From NCBI GenBank assembly GCA_903813345.2, contig CAIIXF020000007.1, positions 10,175,730 through 10,235,729 of the forward strand: a stretch of 60,000 nt of DNA, read 5' to 3'. The notes beneath the pieces were generated by a model that was given only the letters and a program-made list of their open reading frames with translations, had not been told where the DNA came from and did no database searches. Positions 22,378 through 34,101 of this stretch are shown here, one piece after another (positions within the stretch are counted from its first letter, which is position 1; each line of letters starts with the position of its first letter). Origin of the DNA: Owenia fusiformis (taxonomy: Eukaryota > Annelida > Polychaeta > Sabellida > Oweniidae). The position numbers and the translations under genes were made by a program.

Positions 22378-25324
22378 TGTGACAATCCTTCAGATTACTT
22401 TGAGCATGGTAATGGGATTGCCTTGAAGGATTGTCACTTTGTTTCACTTTTGCACTTACTTTTTGTAGTTACTCTAATTTATGTTATATTTAATATATGT
22501 AGAACTCTTTAAGATTTTGCAAAAGGGTTGTTGATATAGACAGGCAGCTGCCCTGGACTAAAATTGAGAGTGTCAATGTTATTCATTCAAGATCTATTGA
22601 ATTGGGGTCCTCACTTGTTTTTATCATGTAACTATAAACTTTATATTTGTATATATTATGCCATAATTGTGTAGAGTAATGACAGCGTATAATTTTTACT
22701 ATAAACTGGTCAGTTTCATGTTAGCAACTGTGCTGTAAACTTTCATTCAAGGGATAGCCAAACTTCGCTGGGCTTGTTTACTTTTATCCAAAACGAGGCT
22801 GGGCTGGAAATCAGCTGTTTTAGCTCAGTGATTCTGTCTTGTCTGGGGACTCTCTCCATTGCATTGAAACGGGCCGGACGTGTATAACTTTTTGGAATTA
22901 TAACATTCAAAATCGCAACTCAAAACTGGATATTTATATAAACACAGATATACCAACTTAGGTGAACAAGTTGGGGAAGGTAATTGGATTGATTTTATTG
23001 TAATTTTGACAGGTTTTTGACTTAAATTAACCACTGCAGTTTCTTTTATTTTTTTTATCTCAGTTAGCGTGTATAACATGTATAAACACTCATTTAAAAC
23101 TGTTTAGGGGATTAATTGCTAAAGGACTACTGTTGATTTGGATTATATAAAGTTTCTAGCGTCTTTTGGATCAGCTGGAACTTTGAACTGATTCAGTCTT
23201 ATTTCATACTGGCAATAACCCCCGCTTATACAGTAAAGCTCCTTCTCAGATAATTGACTGTAATTGGGCTTTATCACCCACTCCCTAATTTAAATCCCAG
23301 TACCCGTGTCTGTGATTTTTCACCGCCGGTTTGGTTGGAGAAACGTCAATAAGAACAGGGGTCACTGTGTGCCGACAAGCCTTAAAGGTTACGGCAAGCC
23401 ATTTCAAGCTCATTTGGCTTCAACTGGCTTATTAGAGCTTCCCATATATTTACCACAATTTCCCCCCCCCCCTAAAGGTCACGGCAAGCCATTTCAAGCC
23501 CATTTGGCTTCTTTGGGCTTCCCATTACTATTTAGACTATTTACTACAACCCCTCCCTTATACATGTTATACCAAAAACACTGATTGTATTTATTTCTAG
23601 TCAGTTTTACACGTCTGGCCTTACTATAGATTGTTGCTTATAGTAGATACATCATTCACTATTCTAGATCCTTTAACTTGGAATGATTCCTCATATTATA
23701 TATCTGTTTTGACTTATAAACCTGAATTTAAAGAGAACATTTTGAACAATTATAGAATCGGGAGGTCCCGGGATTGTTATGGAACATTTGACAAGGTGTA
23801 CGTAAAGTTATGTTCTTAAGGAACCGATGTAACTTATTCTAAACCAGAGTCAATGTTCCTAGGGTTCCATTGAATAATCTTTATGACCCCCCCCCCCCAC
23901 ATTCAACTTGAGACTGTATTAATTGTATTTGCCAAAGTAACTTTTATTGACCCATTAGAAAACACACTTTTGTATCTTTGTATGTGTATGTTCATGCCTG
24001 GGTATTTTAAAAGGGATCCCGAGCGTTCTGTCTGACCATAATCAAACAGCTGATCACTGATTCTGCACACAGTACTTGCAGAGTCAAAGTCAGTATTGAA
24101 GCCAGTTCATAAGGCTTTAAGCCTATTTGAGATGCTGTCTAGACACTATGACCACCCCCTGACTACATAGCTTGAGTTGGTATAGATTCCATTTGGGGTC
24201 TTTTAGCCTTGCGCTTGCTTGTTTGGGGTTCTAGTCAGTGTTTACCATCTACCCCTCCCCATTTAGTTTCCATATCTGGTCTAAATCTATGTTAGTTATA
24301 TTCTATATAGTTTTTCGATTATAGACAGATTTTATGCAAGAATACTTAAATACCTTACCCTTTTGTTTGCTAATTGTGGGGAAAACTACGTTCCACTTTT
24401 CATGTGAGTAGTATAGGAAGGTGATTTCAATCCCACTAGAGATCATACATAACGGAACTGTTGATTACATTTTTGGAAAGAAACACATTTTGGGCTTTAT
24501 TGCAAATTGATTTACTGAACTTCCACTGACTTTGCTGTTTTGTGCATTGTGTATGAGATACCATTTGTGTTTTTGATATACCATTTGACTGTACTGATTT
24601 TGTAATGTTCACATAGATTAGTAATAGAAATAGAGTCGTTTTTATACATTATATAAAAATCCATTTACTTCCACTGTTTTGTTATTCGTGTGTTAAAATG
24701 GTGAATTAGTATTATTATCCCCTGATGAGTTTGACAGACTCCTGATTTGAAAAAGCCCTACTTTAAGCATTACAAAGTTTCCCACTTTAATTGTGAAAAG
24801 TGACAACTTGAAGCCCATTGTAGCCCTCAAGTGGTTGCAACTTGACTTCCACCTGGTCATACTCACGCCCTAATTTCATACTTATTTGATGCAATTTAAC
24901 ACTGGACATATTCAGAATCTTGAGTTTGTTGCCATTTGCTTTTATGAAATATAAAATTTACATTGAACACTGAGATATCTAACTAAGCCTATACTTAGAT
25001 ATTGTTATCCCGTAACTGTTATCCCGAAATTGTCCCACTTCATCCCAATTATTTTTATCCCAGAATTTATCCCTAAATTATCCCGTAAATTTTCATAGCA
25101 AAATTTATCCCAATTTTATCCCCTATATATTTATCCCCATTTATCCCATTTGTTAGGTACTGTGAACACAGATGTTGTTCAATTAAATAGGGGATACACT
25201 TTTCAACTTTTACTTGAACTTGTTCCGAAACTAAGTGAATGAAAACATATAATCAAACTATTGATTCCTAGACTGTATTCTGTTTGTGACCCTCAAACCA
25301 CGCTACCACACGAGGGTCGCGACA
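22378..25324 (+). repeat. 5' long terminal repeat
   Basis: 2947 bp, TG...CA-type ends. It contains a C-run near 23460, a second C-run at 23886-23898, a directly repeated AAGCCATTTCAAGC block (about 23396 and 23487) and the TTATCCC cluster near its 3' end. Short open frames inside are identical in both LTRs but look like chance. Confidence 0.95.
25005..25147 (+). promoter_or_regulatory. Cluster of nine TTATCCC motifs in the LTR
   Basis: TTATCCC occurs nine times in about 145 bp (near 25005, 25019, 25056, 25067, 25078, 25105, 25116, 25131 and 25141), always in the same orientation and with irregular spacing. The identical cluster is in the 3' LTR near 32196-32338. The complement GGGATAA contains a GATAA core. 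A transcription-factor array driving the element is plausible but inferred. Confidence 0.45.
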
Positions 25325-25466
25325 GAAATGTTGGCCTAGCGGTGTGATGTAATACTTTATGTATTGACCCAAGCCTAGTCCTATGCCATTGCTTATTGTT
25401 TGCTACTTTGCATATATTGCAATCTAGCAATATATATTCCAATTGAAGTGATCAAAATAATTTGCA

Positions 25467-27767
25467 ATGTCAGAAAAATCCAAAATGAAAGCTATGCCAT
25501 GTCAAAAGTCCAAGTCATGTGCTTTTGGGTCTATAACACCAAGGTATTTGGATGATTCAGAAGTGGTTTTGGGCCATCAACATCTTAATAAAGATTTGAA
25601 ACTGGCACAAGATGATACTTTGCCAATAGGATCTCCTGCAGCAAGCAAGATCCTGGTAAAAAGAAAATCTCCATTTAGACCAAAGACCCCAGATTTCTCT
25701 CATTCCCGTAATTTGACACTGAGGTCCCCATTAAATGTCAAACAAGAGAGAAAAAATGGCAATACAAAGCCAAACTATGATTTGTTAGGTGATTCTAGCA
25801 AAGTGGGAGTAGTAAAGGATGTGCAAGTCAACTACCAGGTTCCATTCCTTGCTCCGATGCCACTGACACCTCATGAAGGTGACATGCTTCAGGGAGCATA
25901 TGGTGTTGAACTGTCAGAACAGACTTTGCAAAGCCCTTTAATGATCCCATCTGATAGAATACCACCCTCGATGTATTACGACCCTAACTGCATGAAATGT
26001 TTGCCTAAAGAGACTCCATCAGCTGATCAGCCATATGATCTTAAGATGGCTTTCCAGGCTTCAAATGCCCCTTTAGTTGCAAAAGAGATTACTCAATTAA
26101 GTGAGTCTAACAAGTTGAAACATGCTGAATTTCTAACTGACCAGACTGTTCCAAACCCAGGTATTAAGTCTAAAAGTTATGAATGTATGCACCAATCCGA
26201 AAGTACTCTTTGTAAACAAGCTTTAAAGAGGCCTAATGCTAGAGTCTTATGTGAATCTAGTGAATCCCCTCCTTGCAAAATCCTAGTTGTTGATAAATCT
26301 GATATGTTCAGTTTATCAGACAAATCATCTCAAAGCACTGAGTTTTCTGCCAATTGCAGACAGCCATATTGTCTACCCAAAAGTGTGGATCAGGCCTATG
26401 ATTCACATTTGGAGACACGTTCATGGCTTGATGCTCAAATACCTGGCTATTACAGAAGTGCCTTGCCCTCCCATGATATTTCAGCCCAGATTGATAGTAA
26501 TGGGTACACACCTTGTCAACAAGTCTCCTTCAAACAGAGGGTAAATGAAGATTATGCTAGATCCTCTCAAGCAGAATCACTATTGCCCTCTCTAGAATAT
26601 GAAACACCTGTTGACTTTTCTGACCCAGATTATGTAGAAAATAGTATGAAAAGTCCACCTTACCATACAAAATCTAGACAAAGACCAGCTTACTACATGA
26701 ACAATTTTGAGGGATATGAATCCGCTACAGAAAATTGTTTTCCTCCCCTTGGATCTACGGTTATGAGTAGATCAAATGTGAATTCAAGTTGCCCTGGTCT
26801 CTACAGACAGATTGAAGAACCCAATGATCTGTTTATATTCAGTCCTAATACATCTGATCAGGAATCCTGTACTGTAGTTGAAAACCAAAGAAGAGGCAAT
26901 TCGTTTTCTAGAAGGGAAATGAAAGCACCACTTTTCAATGGAAAGTGCAGTCTCTCGGCTTTTCTTATCCAATTTAGACTTGTCTCTAACATAAATTGTT
27001 GGACAGATGAAGAATCTGCCATCTATATGGTGAGAAGTCTTGAAGGAGAGGCTGTCAATGTTTTAGATGATTTGGATGATGAAGACCTGCCAACCTTGGC
27101 TAGTATCATAAATGTCCTGAAAATTAACTATGAACCCCCTGAACAAAGTAGCCATGCCCGTGCCGAGCTCAAACATAAGTTCAGGGGCAATGATGAGCCT
27201 CTTGAAAAGTTAGCCCATGATATCAGAAAATTGTCAAGACAAGCTTTTGGGAAGTCAGGCATGTCAAAGAAGACAATTGACGACCTAGCTAAACAGGCCT
27301 TCATTGATGCTTTGAATAATGAAGAACTGGAATCCAAGCTTTCTTTTTCTGACCCCAAAAGCCTCAATGAAGCTCTTACAATGGCTTTGCAATATGAGGC
27401 TTTCTTCAAGGGAAGAAAGAAGAGACTTGAAAGTTTCCAAGACCCTGCTATATGTGCTACTCCAACTCCTGTTCAGGTTAACTCATCTACCTCATTATCT
27501 CTCTCTGAGAGTGATATTATGGAAATAATTGAGCAAAGGATAGAGGCTTTAGCCAGAAATCTGACTCAAACTATTACAAAGGAGAAACCTGTTTCCAAAC
27601 TGAAAAGAAAATACTGTAAAATATGTGACTCGGGAAGTCACTCAGTATTTGATTGTAGCCAAAGACATCCCAACTCCAAAGTTCCTGGTGCCACAGTATG
27701 TTTCAAATGTGGCCAGGGCACTCACTGTGTAAATGCCTGCCCCTCTCTTAAGGGTAGGTTGAATTAG
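25467..27767 (+). CDS. gag: Retrotransposon Gag polyprotein with two zinc knuckles
   Basis: A 766-aa ORF begins 143 bp after the 5' LTR. Residues 1-480 are polar and probably disordered. Residues about 482-655 resemble the retrotransposon gag (capsid-like) domain, with APLFNGKCSLSAFLIQFRLV, an alpha-helical stretch and LNEALTMALQYEAFF. The C-terminus has two CX2CX4HX4C knuckles: CKICDSGSHSVFDC (about 716) and CFKCGQGTHCVNAC (about 744). Its role would be packaging element RNA into particles. The ORF is intact. It ends at TAG with no overlapping or frameshifted pol downstream, so the element would need polymerase from a related autonomous copy. Confidence 0.9.
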   Translation: MSEKSKMKAMPCQKSKSCAFGSITPRYLDDSEVVLGHQHLNKDLKLAQDDTLPIGSPAASKILVKRKSPFRPKTPDFSHSRNLTLRSPLNVKQERKNGNTKPNYDLLGDSSKVGVVKDVQVNYQVPFLAPMPLTPHEGDMLQGAYGVELSEQTLQSPLMIPSDRIPPSMYYDPNCMKCLPKETPSADQPYDLKMAFQASNAPLVAKEITQLSESNKLKHAEFLTDQTVPNPGIKSKSYECMHQSESTLCKQALKRPNARVLCESSESPPCKILVVDKSDMFSLSDKSSQSTEFSANCRQPYCLPKSVDQAYDSHLETRSWLDAQIPGYYRSALPSHDISAQIDSNGYTPCQQVSFKQRVNEDYARSSQAESLLPSLEYETPVDFSDPDYVENSMKSPPYHTKSRQRPAYYMNNFEGYESATENCFPPLGSTVMSRSNVNSSCPGLYRQIEEPNDLFIFSPNTSDQESCTVVENQRRGNSFSRREMKAPLFNGKCSLSAFLIQFRLVSNINCWTDEESAIYMVRSLEGEAVNVLDDLDDEDLPTLASIINVLKINYEPPEQSSHARAELKHKFRGNDEPLEKLAHDIRKLSRQAFGKSGMSKKTIDDLAKQAFIDALNNEELESKLSFSDPKSLNEALTMALQYEAFFKGRKKRLESFQDPAICATPTPVQVNSSTSLSLSESDIMEIIEQRIEALARNLTQTITKEKPVSKLKRKYCKICDSGSHSVFDCSQRHPNSKVPGATVCFKCGQGTHCVNACPSLKGRLN

Positions 27768-29566
27768 CTTTCAAGCTAACTTATGTGAATGTATCTGTAT
27801 TGTAAGTCCAAGCCACCATAGATACATTATATCACTCCAAAGAGTGGCTGGTGAAACCATTTGTGTTTATTACCTGATGACTTTTATCTTGTATACTTAT
27901 TTCCCTTGATCTACTTTAATGTTCATGTTAGCCAGTTTTCTCAGTGAGAAAATGTATGCTTACTTATGTGAATGTAAGAAAGAAAACTAATTTTTCTTTC
28001 CTGAAGTATTTCTGTTCCATTCCTGATGTTTTCCAACTTATGTCTACCATATGAGCTGTTGGAGCTTTGATTCTTGTTAAGCTTTAAACACTTTGCTCAG
28101 TGGTAATGATGACTTGACAACAGACAGGGAACTATTTAATTGTTGATATGTTATGGATTACCAGTGTCCTGCTTTACTCAAGCAATGGGGTTCATTGTGA
28201 ACATTGGCCTGATCAACCAATGTTTACAAACATGAAGCCTGTTTACGCTTGGGGTAACAGGTATATTGGAATCCAAAGGACATTGATATATTATAGTTTT
28301 GTCCCTGCTTCTGTTTAAATGAGGTGGATTAACTTGTGACCCCCTGGGGGTGAGTGCCATGATGGACAAGAGCTCTGTCCATTTGCTTCATCGAAGTGTT
28401 TTCCTACTACTGACTTTGTAGGTTCCCCTCATACCCCCAGTTCCACTTTCAAGCAACTGTCCCAGCTTGTGACTCCATCCACTGCAATGGATGTTCCCAT
28501 CAAGTTTGAATCCTAACTCGCCTCCCTCCCTACTGCCTTTGTACCAAAAAGGGCAATGGTGACTGAATTTGAATCATTCTCAGTACAAATGTTATGAGAT
28601 ATTATCTGAATGCCTACCAATCCGAAACTGATTGTGAAAGGATATATCTTGAAGATACGTTTGATTGATTCAATCTCATTTGACAACCCTTTATTTTTGG
28701 CCAACTCATATCATATCATGTGATATTCAAAATTTATAATTGTACTATGTGATTAACAAGTCCTATTTCCAGGACTGTAACACTTCTTATTCCAGTCCAG
28801 CATGAACCATATGATGACCTTCAACTAAATGAACATTGTACACTCTGCTGACTGAAAGTAGTGAACAGATGAACACTATCATGATTGACTTTCGATTAAA
28901 GTGTGTCCAACTATTTGGAGAATCCCATGAACTGACATAACATTGGGAGCCACTTATAATATTGACAATGCAAATTAAGGCTTATAAACTGAGACAAGTA
29001 CTCTATACTTATATTACTGTGCAGTTTTGTGAAGCCTCAGCACATTGAGAAAGGCCATGAAGAATGACTGACAATCTCAACTTTACATTGTTCTAGAGAC
29101 TATGCACTGCCAAATGCTGAACATATCCTCTTTCTATGGTTGAGACCAAGTGACAATGACTGTATCATCCATATATGTGATGATATGAACTCGTGATAAA
29201 CTTAGTGCAAACAATATGGATATTACTTCAACCCTTCAGAAGAACCACAATCATCAAGAAGAAGATGAAGAAAACAACTGATGCTACAAGAGACATTTGT
29301 TACCATTTAACATCATTTTGTATAATACAGTTATATGATAGTCTTTCTATGTTGTGCATTATTGGTGAGATTTTAAAAGCATTTGTTTGATTTAGACTTA
29401 TGGTTTTTATGTAAACATTGAACTGATTTTATATTATTGTGTATATATGTCTATCAACTACTTTAGTCAAAACAATGTTGCTAGTAAATTATTTTAGGTG
29501 ATGTATTGATACATGACTTCGTATTTTCAGAGTTCGAGGACGAACTGTTTTTAAAAGGGGGAGCAG
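27768..29566 (+). other. Non-coding interior of the LTR element, ending in the polypurine tract
   Basis: About 1.8 kb with only short reading frames and no RT, RNase H or integrase motif that I can recognise in any frame. The end has GAGTTCGAGGACGAAC followed by AAAAGGGGGAGCAG (about 29553-29566), the presumed plus-strand primer site directly abutting the 3' LTR. Confidence 0.7.
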
Positions 29567-32515
29567 TGTGACAATCCTTCAGATTACTTTGAGCATGGTA
29601 ATGGGATTGCCTTGAAGGATTGTCACTTTGTTTCACTTTTGCACTTACTTTTTGTAGTTACTCTAATTTATGTTATATTTAATATATGTAGAACTCTTTA
29701 AGATTTTGCAAAAGGGTTGTTGATATAGACAGGCAGCTGCCCTGGACTAAAATTGAGAGTGTCAATGTTATTCATTCAAGATCTATTGAATTGGGGTCCT
29801 CACTTGTTTTTATCATGTAACTATAAACTTTATATTTGTATATATTATGCCATAATTGTGTAGAGTAATGACAGCGTATAATTTTTACTATAAACTGGTC
29901 AGTTTCATGTTAGCAACTGTGCTGTAAACTTTCATTCAAGGGATAGCCAAACTTCGCTGGGCTTGTTTACTTTTATCCAAAACGAGGCTGGGCTGGAAAT
30001 CAGCTGTTTTAGCTCAGTGATTCTGTCTTGTCTGGGGACTCTCTCCATTGCATTGAAACGGGCCGGACGTGTATAACTTTTTGGAATTATAACATTCAAA
30101 ATCGCAACTCAAAACTGGATATTTATATAAACACAGATATACCAACTTAGGTGAACAAGTTGGGGAAGGTAATTGGATTGATTTTATTGTAATTTTGACA
30201 GGTTTTTGACTTAAATTAACCACTGCAGTTTCTTTTATTTTTTTTATCTCAGTTAGCGTGTATAACATGTATAAACACTCATTTAAAACTGTTTAGGGGA
30301 TTAATTGCTAAAGGACTACTGTTGATTTGGATTATATAAAGTTTCTAGCGTCTTTTGGATCAGCTGGAACTTTGAACTGATTCAGTCTTATTTCATACTG
30401 GCAATAACCCCCGCTTATACAGTAAAGCTCCTTCTCAGATAATTGACTGTAATTGGGCTTTATCACCCACTCCCTAATTTAAATCCCAGTACCCGTGTCT
30501 GTGATTTTTCACCGCCGGTTTGGTTGGAGAAACGTCAATAAGAACAGGGGTCACTGTGTGCCGACAAGCCTTAAAGGTTACGGCAAGCCATTTCAAGCTC
30601 ATTTGGCTTCAACTGGCTTATTAGAGCTTCCCATATATTTACCACAATTTCCCCCCCCCCCCCCTAAAGGTCACGGCAAGCCATTTCAAGCCCATTTGGC
30701 TTCTTTGGGCTTCCCATTACTATTTAGACTATTTACTACAACCCCTCCCTTATACATGTTATACCAAAAACACTGATTGTATTTATTTCTAGTCAGTTTT
30801 ACACGTCTGGCCTTACTATAGATTGTTGCTTATAGTAGATACATCATTCACTATTCTAGATCCTTTAACTTGGAATGATTCCTCATATTATATATCTGTT
30901 TTGACTTATAAACCTGAATTTAAAGAGAACATTTTGAACAATTATAGAATCGGGAGGTCCCGGGATTGTTATGGAACATTTGACAAGGTGTACGTAAAGT
31001 TATGTTCTTAAGGAACCGATGTAACTTATTCTAAACCAGAGTCAATGTTCCTAGGGTTCCATTGAATAATCTTTATGACCCCCCCCCCCACATTCAACTT
31101 GAGACTGTATTAATTGTATTTGCCAAAGTAACTTTTATTGACCCATTAGAAAACACACTTTTGTATCTTTGTATGTGTATGTTCATGCCTGGGTATTTTA
31201 AAAGGGATCCCGAGCGTTCTGTCTGACCATAATCAAACAGCTGATCACTGATTCTGCACACAGTACTTGCAGAGTCAAAGTCAGTATTGAAGCCAGTTCA
31301 TAAGGCTTTAAGCCTATTTGAGATGCTGTCTAGACACTATGACCACCCCCTGACTACATAGCTTGAGTTGGTATAGATTCCATTTGGGGTCTTTTAGCCT
31401 TGCGCTTGCTTGTTTGGGGTTCTAGTCAGTGTTTACCATCTACCCCTCCCCATTTAGTTTCCATATCTGGTCTAAATCTATGTTAGTTATATTCTATATA
31501 GTTTTTCGATTATAGACAGATTTTATGCAAGAATACTTAAATACCTTACCCTTTTGTTTGCTAATTGTGGGGAAAACTACGTTCCACTTTTCATGTGAGT
31601 AGTATAGGAAGGTGATTTCAATCCCACTAGAGATCATACATAACGGAACTGTTGATTACATTTTTGGAAAGAAACACATTTTGGGCTTTATTGCAAATTG
31701 ATTTACTGAACTTCCACTGACTTTGCTGTTTTGTGCATTGTGTATGAGATACCATTTGTGTTTTTGATATACCATTTGACTGTACTGATTTTGTAATGTT
31801 CACATAGATTAGTAATAGAAATAGAGTCGTTTTTATACATTATATAAAAATCCATTTACTTCCACTGTTTTGTTATTCGTGTGTTAAAATGGTGAATTAG
31901 TATTATTATCCCCTGATGAGTTTGACAGACTCCTGATTTGAAAAAGCCCTACTTTAAGCATTACAAAGTTTCCCACTTTAATTGTGAAAAGTGACAACTT
32001 GAAGCCCATTGTAGCCCTCAAGTGGTTGCAACTTGACTTCCACCTGGTCATACTCACGCCCTAATTTCATACTTATTTGATGCAATTTAACACTGGACAT
32101 ATTCAGAATCTTGAGTTTGTTGCCATTTGCTTTTATGAAATATAAAATTTACATTGAACACTGAGATATCTAACTAAGCCTATACTTAGATATTGTTATC
32201 CCGTAACTGTTATCCCGAAATTGTCCCACTTCATCCCAATTATTTTTATCCCAGAATTTATCCCTAAATTATCCCGTAAATTTTCATAGCAAAATTTATC
32301 CCAATTTTATCCCCTATATATTTATCCCCATTTATCCCATTTGTTAGGTACTGTGAACACAGATGTTGTTCAATTAAATAGGGGATACACTTTTCAACTT
32401 TTACTTGAACTTGTTCCGAAACTAAGTGAATGAAAACATATAATCAAACTATTGATTCCTAGACTGTATTCTGTTTGTGACCCTCAAACCACGCTACCAC
32501 ACGAGGGTCGCGACA
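29567..32515 (+). repeat. 3' long terminal repeat
   Basis: 2949 bp, identical by eye to the 5' LTR except for the length of two poly-C tracts. Its outward edge points at the RLR2 coding exons 1.6 kb away, so its promoter could in principle drive RLR2. Confidence 0.95.
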
Positions 32516-32847
32516 ATTATTGACCTACCTTCTCATCAGCCCATTCATCAACACAGTGCTGGAAATAGGTCAACAAGATACTAGTTTTTACATATAAATG
32601 AACTATATTCATTTTCGAATATCAGGTGAATTTATATTTTTCACGGGGAGGCAGTAATAGAATCTGCACCATGTCCTTCAAAAGCACGAGTGCATATGTC
32701 AACCGATACAACCGACTACATTATCAAAACGGGTTAGTATTATCCGGTTCCAAGAGTCCAGGACGAGGTTAATACATGCACCATGCTTTAAATTTCTAAT
32801 AAAGAATGATAAAGGATTTTTATTACTTACGCAGGCCACTGATCTTA

Positions 32848-33655
32848 CCCCCCTATCACACCAAACTCGTTCTTACCCGTTCTTGCCAGTCCTACGAAAA
32901 CGTCGTAAAACGGGATCAAACTGGCTGTGGTCGGGAAATATGTCTGAAATAATTAGCTTCTTCGTTCTTAAACAGTCTTCAATACGTCCATCTCGTTCGC
33001 AGTTCGTTCAGGTCGCACCACGTCGGTGTGCAACGCCGTAGAACGCGTCCCTTAGTCTAGAAGGTCATCATGACCTGATAACAGAACGGTATGGTCGCAA
33101 TCGAATTTTGAATCGATTCAAAATTCTAAAATCACATTCCCGTCTGAGAACGTTCATAAGGTTCGTAAATAGACCTTAGAAAGTTGCAGCTACGTTCATT
33201 CCGTTCGCACACAGTTTAGAACCAGTTTTGAAGAACGCAGTGGCAACTTGTTTGGTGTGATAGCTATATTTTTGCTAACTCGTTCATAAGCAGTGTTAAA
33301 TACGTTCTTAATCAGTTTAAACCCGTTTGCAATGAGTTCTACCTCGTTCTCAACACGTCCTCAGACAGTTCCACTCGTTGTTAAAACGTCCCTAGTAGGA
33401 TTGAAGTACGACGGTTCCGTTCGTAGTACGTCCAGCTCGTCGTTAGTACGTTGTCACTCGTTCTAATTGTAGAACGTGACGACCACGAAAACATTTTGAG
33501 CATTGTCTAAGTTCTAGAGGACCTACCCGTTCAAGTACGTTCGATGAAGTTTGTAAATAGATCCCAAACGGTTCTTAGTACGTCCAGTCCGTTCGTACAC
33601 AGTTGAAGCCCGTTTTCGAGAACGTAGTGAGAACTAGTTTGGTGTGATAGTAGGG
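32848..33655. mobile_element. Dimeric MITE, copy 1 (CGTTC/CGTCC-rich)
   Basis: The ends are CCCTATCACACCAAACT and its inverse AGTTTGGTGTGATAGTAGGG. A third copy of the end (CTTGTTTGGTGTGATAGC) sits in the middle near 33251, suggesting two fused units. The interior has dozens of ACGTTC/ACGTCC words, a 24-bp perfect palindrome centred on ATCGAT (33103-33126) and AGGTCATCATGACCT (33062-33076). No ORF of note. A second copy in the same orientation is at 43700-44496. Confidence 0.8.
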
Positions 33656-34059
33656 TCAGGTTCTTTTGATACGAAGTTTGACCTAGCTAACTCATTTGAC
33701 CTAGTTAAAAATAATGCAGAACTGTTTTTTTCTCATTAATACTTCTTCATGTTATATTTTAGGTCATGTTAATCTAGGTAATCAGACCCCATCATCCCAT
33801 GAGGTTGCTCGCTAAAAGTGCGCTTATTATTTTTAGCACTTCTGAATATTAATTCCTGAATCCGCCACTCTGCCACTGAGATATTTTGATCAACATATTT
33901 CGAAACTGAATTTATCCTGCCATCTATTAATGTATCTAAATTATATCTAATATTTCGAGTGTCAAACAGAGATGCGAAAGATATTTTTCAGCGGGGATGC
34001 TTTGAACAGTCATCAATATTTTGTTGATTTTGAGTTAATTATGGTCATTCACATTTTAG
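33656..34059 (+). other. Intron/flank 5' of the RLR2 start exon
   Basis: AT-rich sequence between the dimeric MITE and the acceptor CACATTTTAG at 34059. Nothing coding seen. Confidence 0.4.
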
Positions 34060-34101
34060 GACAGGCATTATTTATTTGAGACAAATCTGGTCGTCACCAC
34101 A

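Larger units (their letters stand above)
22378..32515 (+). mobile_element. Full-length, gag-only LTR retrotransposon (Ty3/gypsy-like, non-autonomous), 10.1 kb
   Basis: Two LTRs of 2947 and 2949 bp start TGTGACAATCC and end GGGTCGCGACA. They enclose 4242 bp of interior. A polypurine tract AAAAGGGGGAGCAG directly precedes the 3' LTR, and a TGG seven bases after the 5' LTR could open a primer-binding site. A 4-bp ATTA flanks both outer ends (22374-22377 and 32516-32519), as a target duplication would. The interior holds one gag ORF but no recognisable protease, reverse transcriptase, RNase H or integrase. The LTR length difference is explained by two poly-C tracts (+3 and -1); I saw no substitutions by eye, so insertion is very recent. 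It lies between the presumed RLR2 promoter and coding exons, in the same orientation. Confidence 0.9.

Noticed and set aside
23306-23584. Short ORF present in both LTRs
   Set aside because: Its presence twice is explained by LTR identity. It encodes an internal direct repeat and a poly-C-derived Pro run, and differs in length between LTRs.
27768-29566. Hidden pol gene of the LTR element
   Set aside because: I looked for RT, RNase H and integrase motifs in all frames and saw none; only short frames exist.
32848-33655. CRISPR-like or satellite array from repeated CGTTC words
   Set aside because: The words are irregularly spaced and the whole block recurs as one unit with inverted ends; it is a MITE in a eukaryotic genome.
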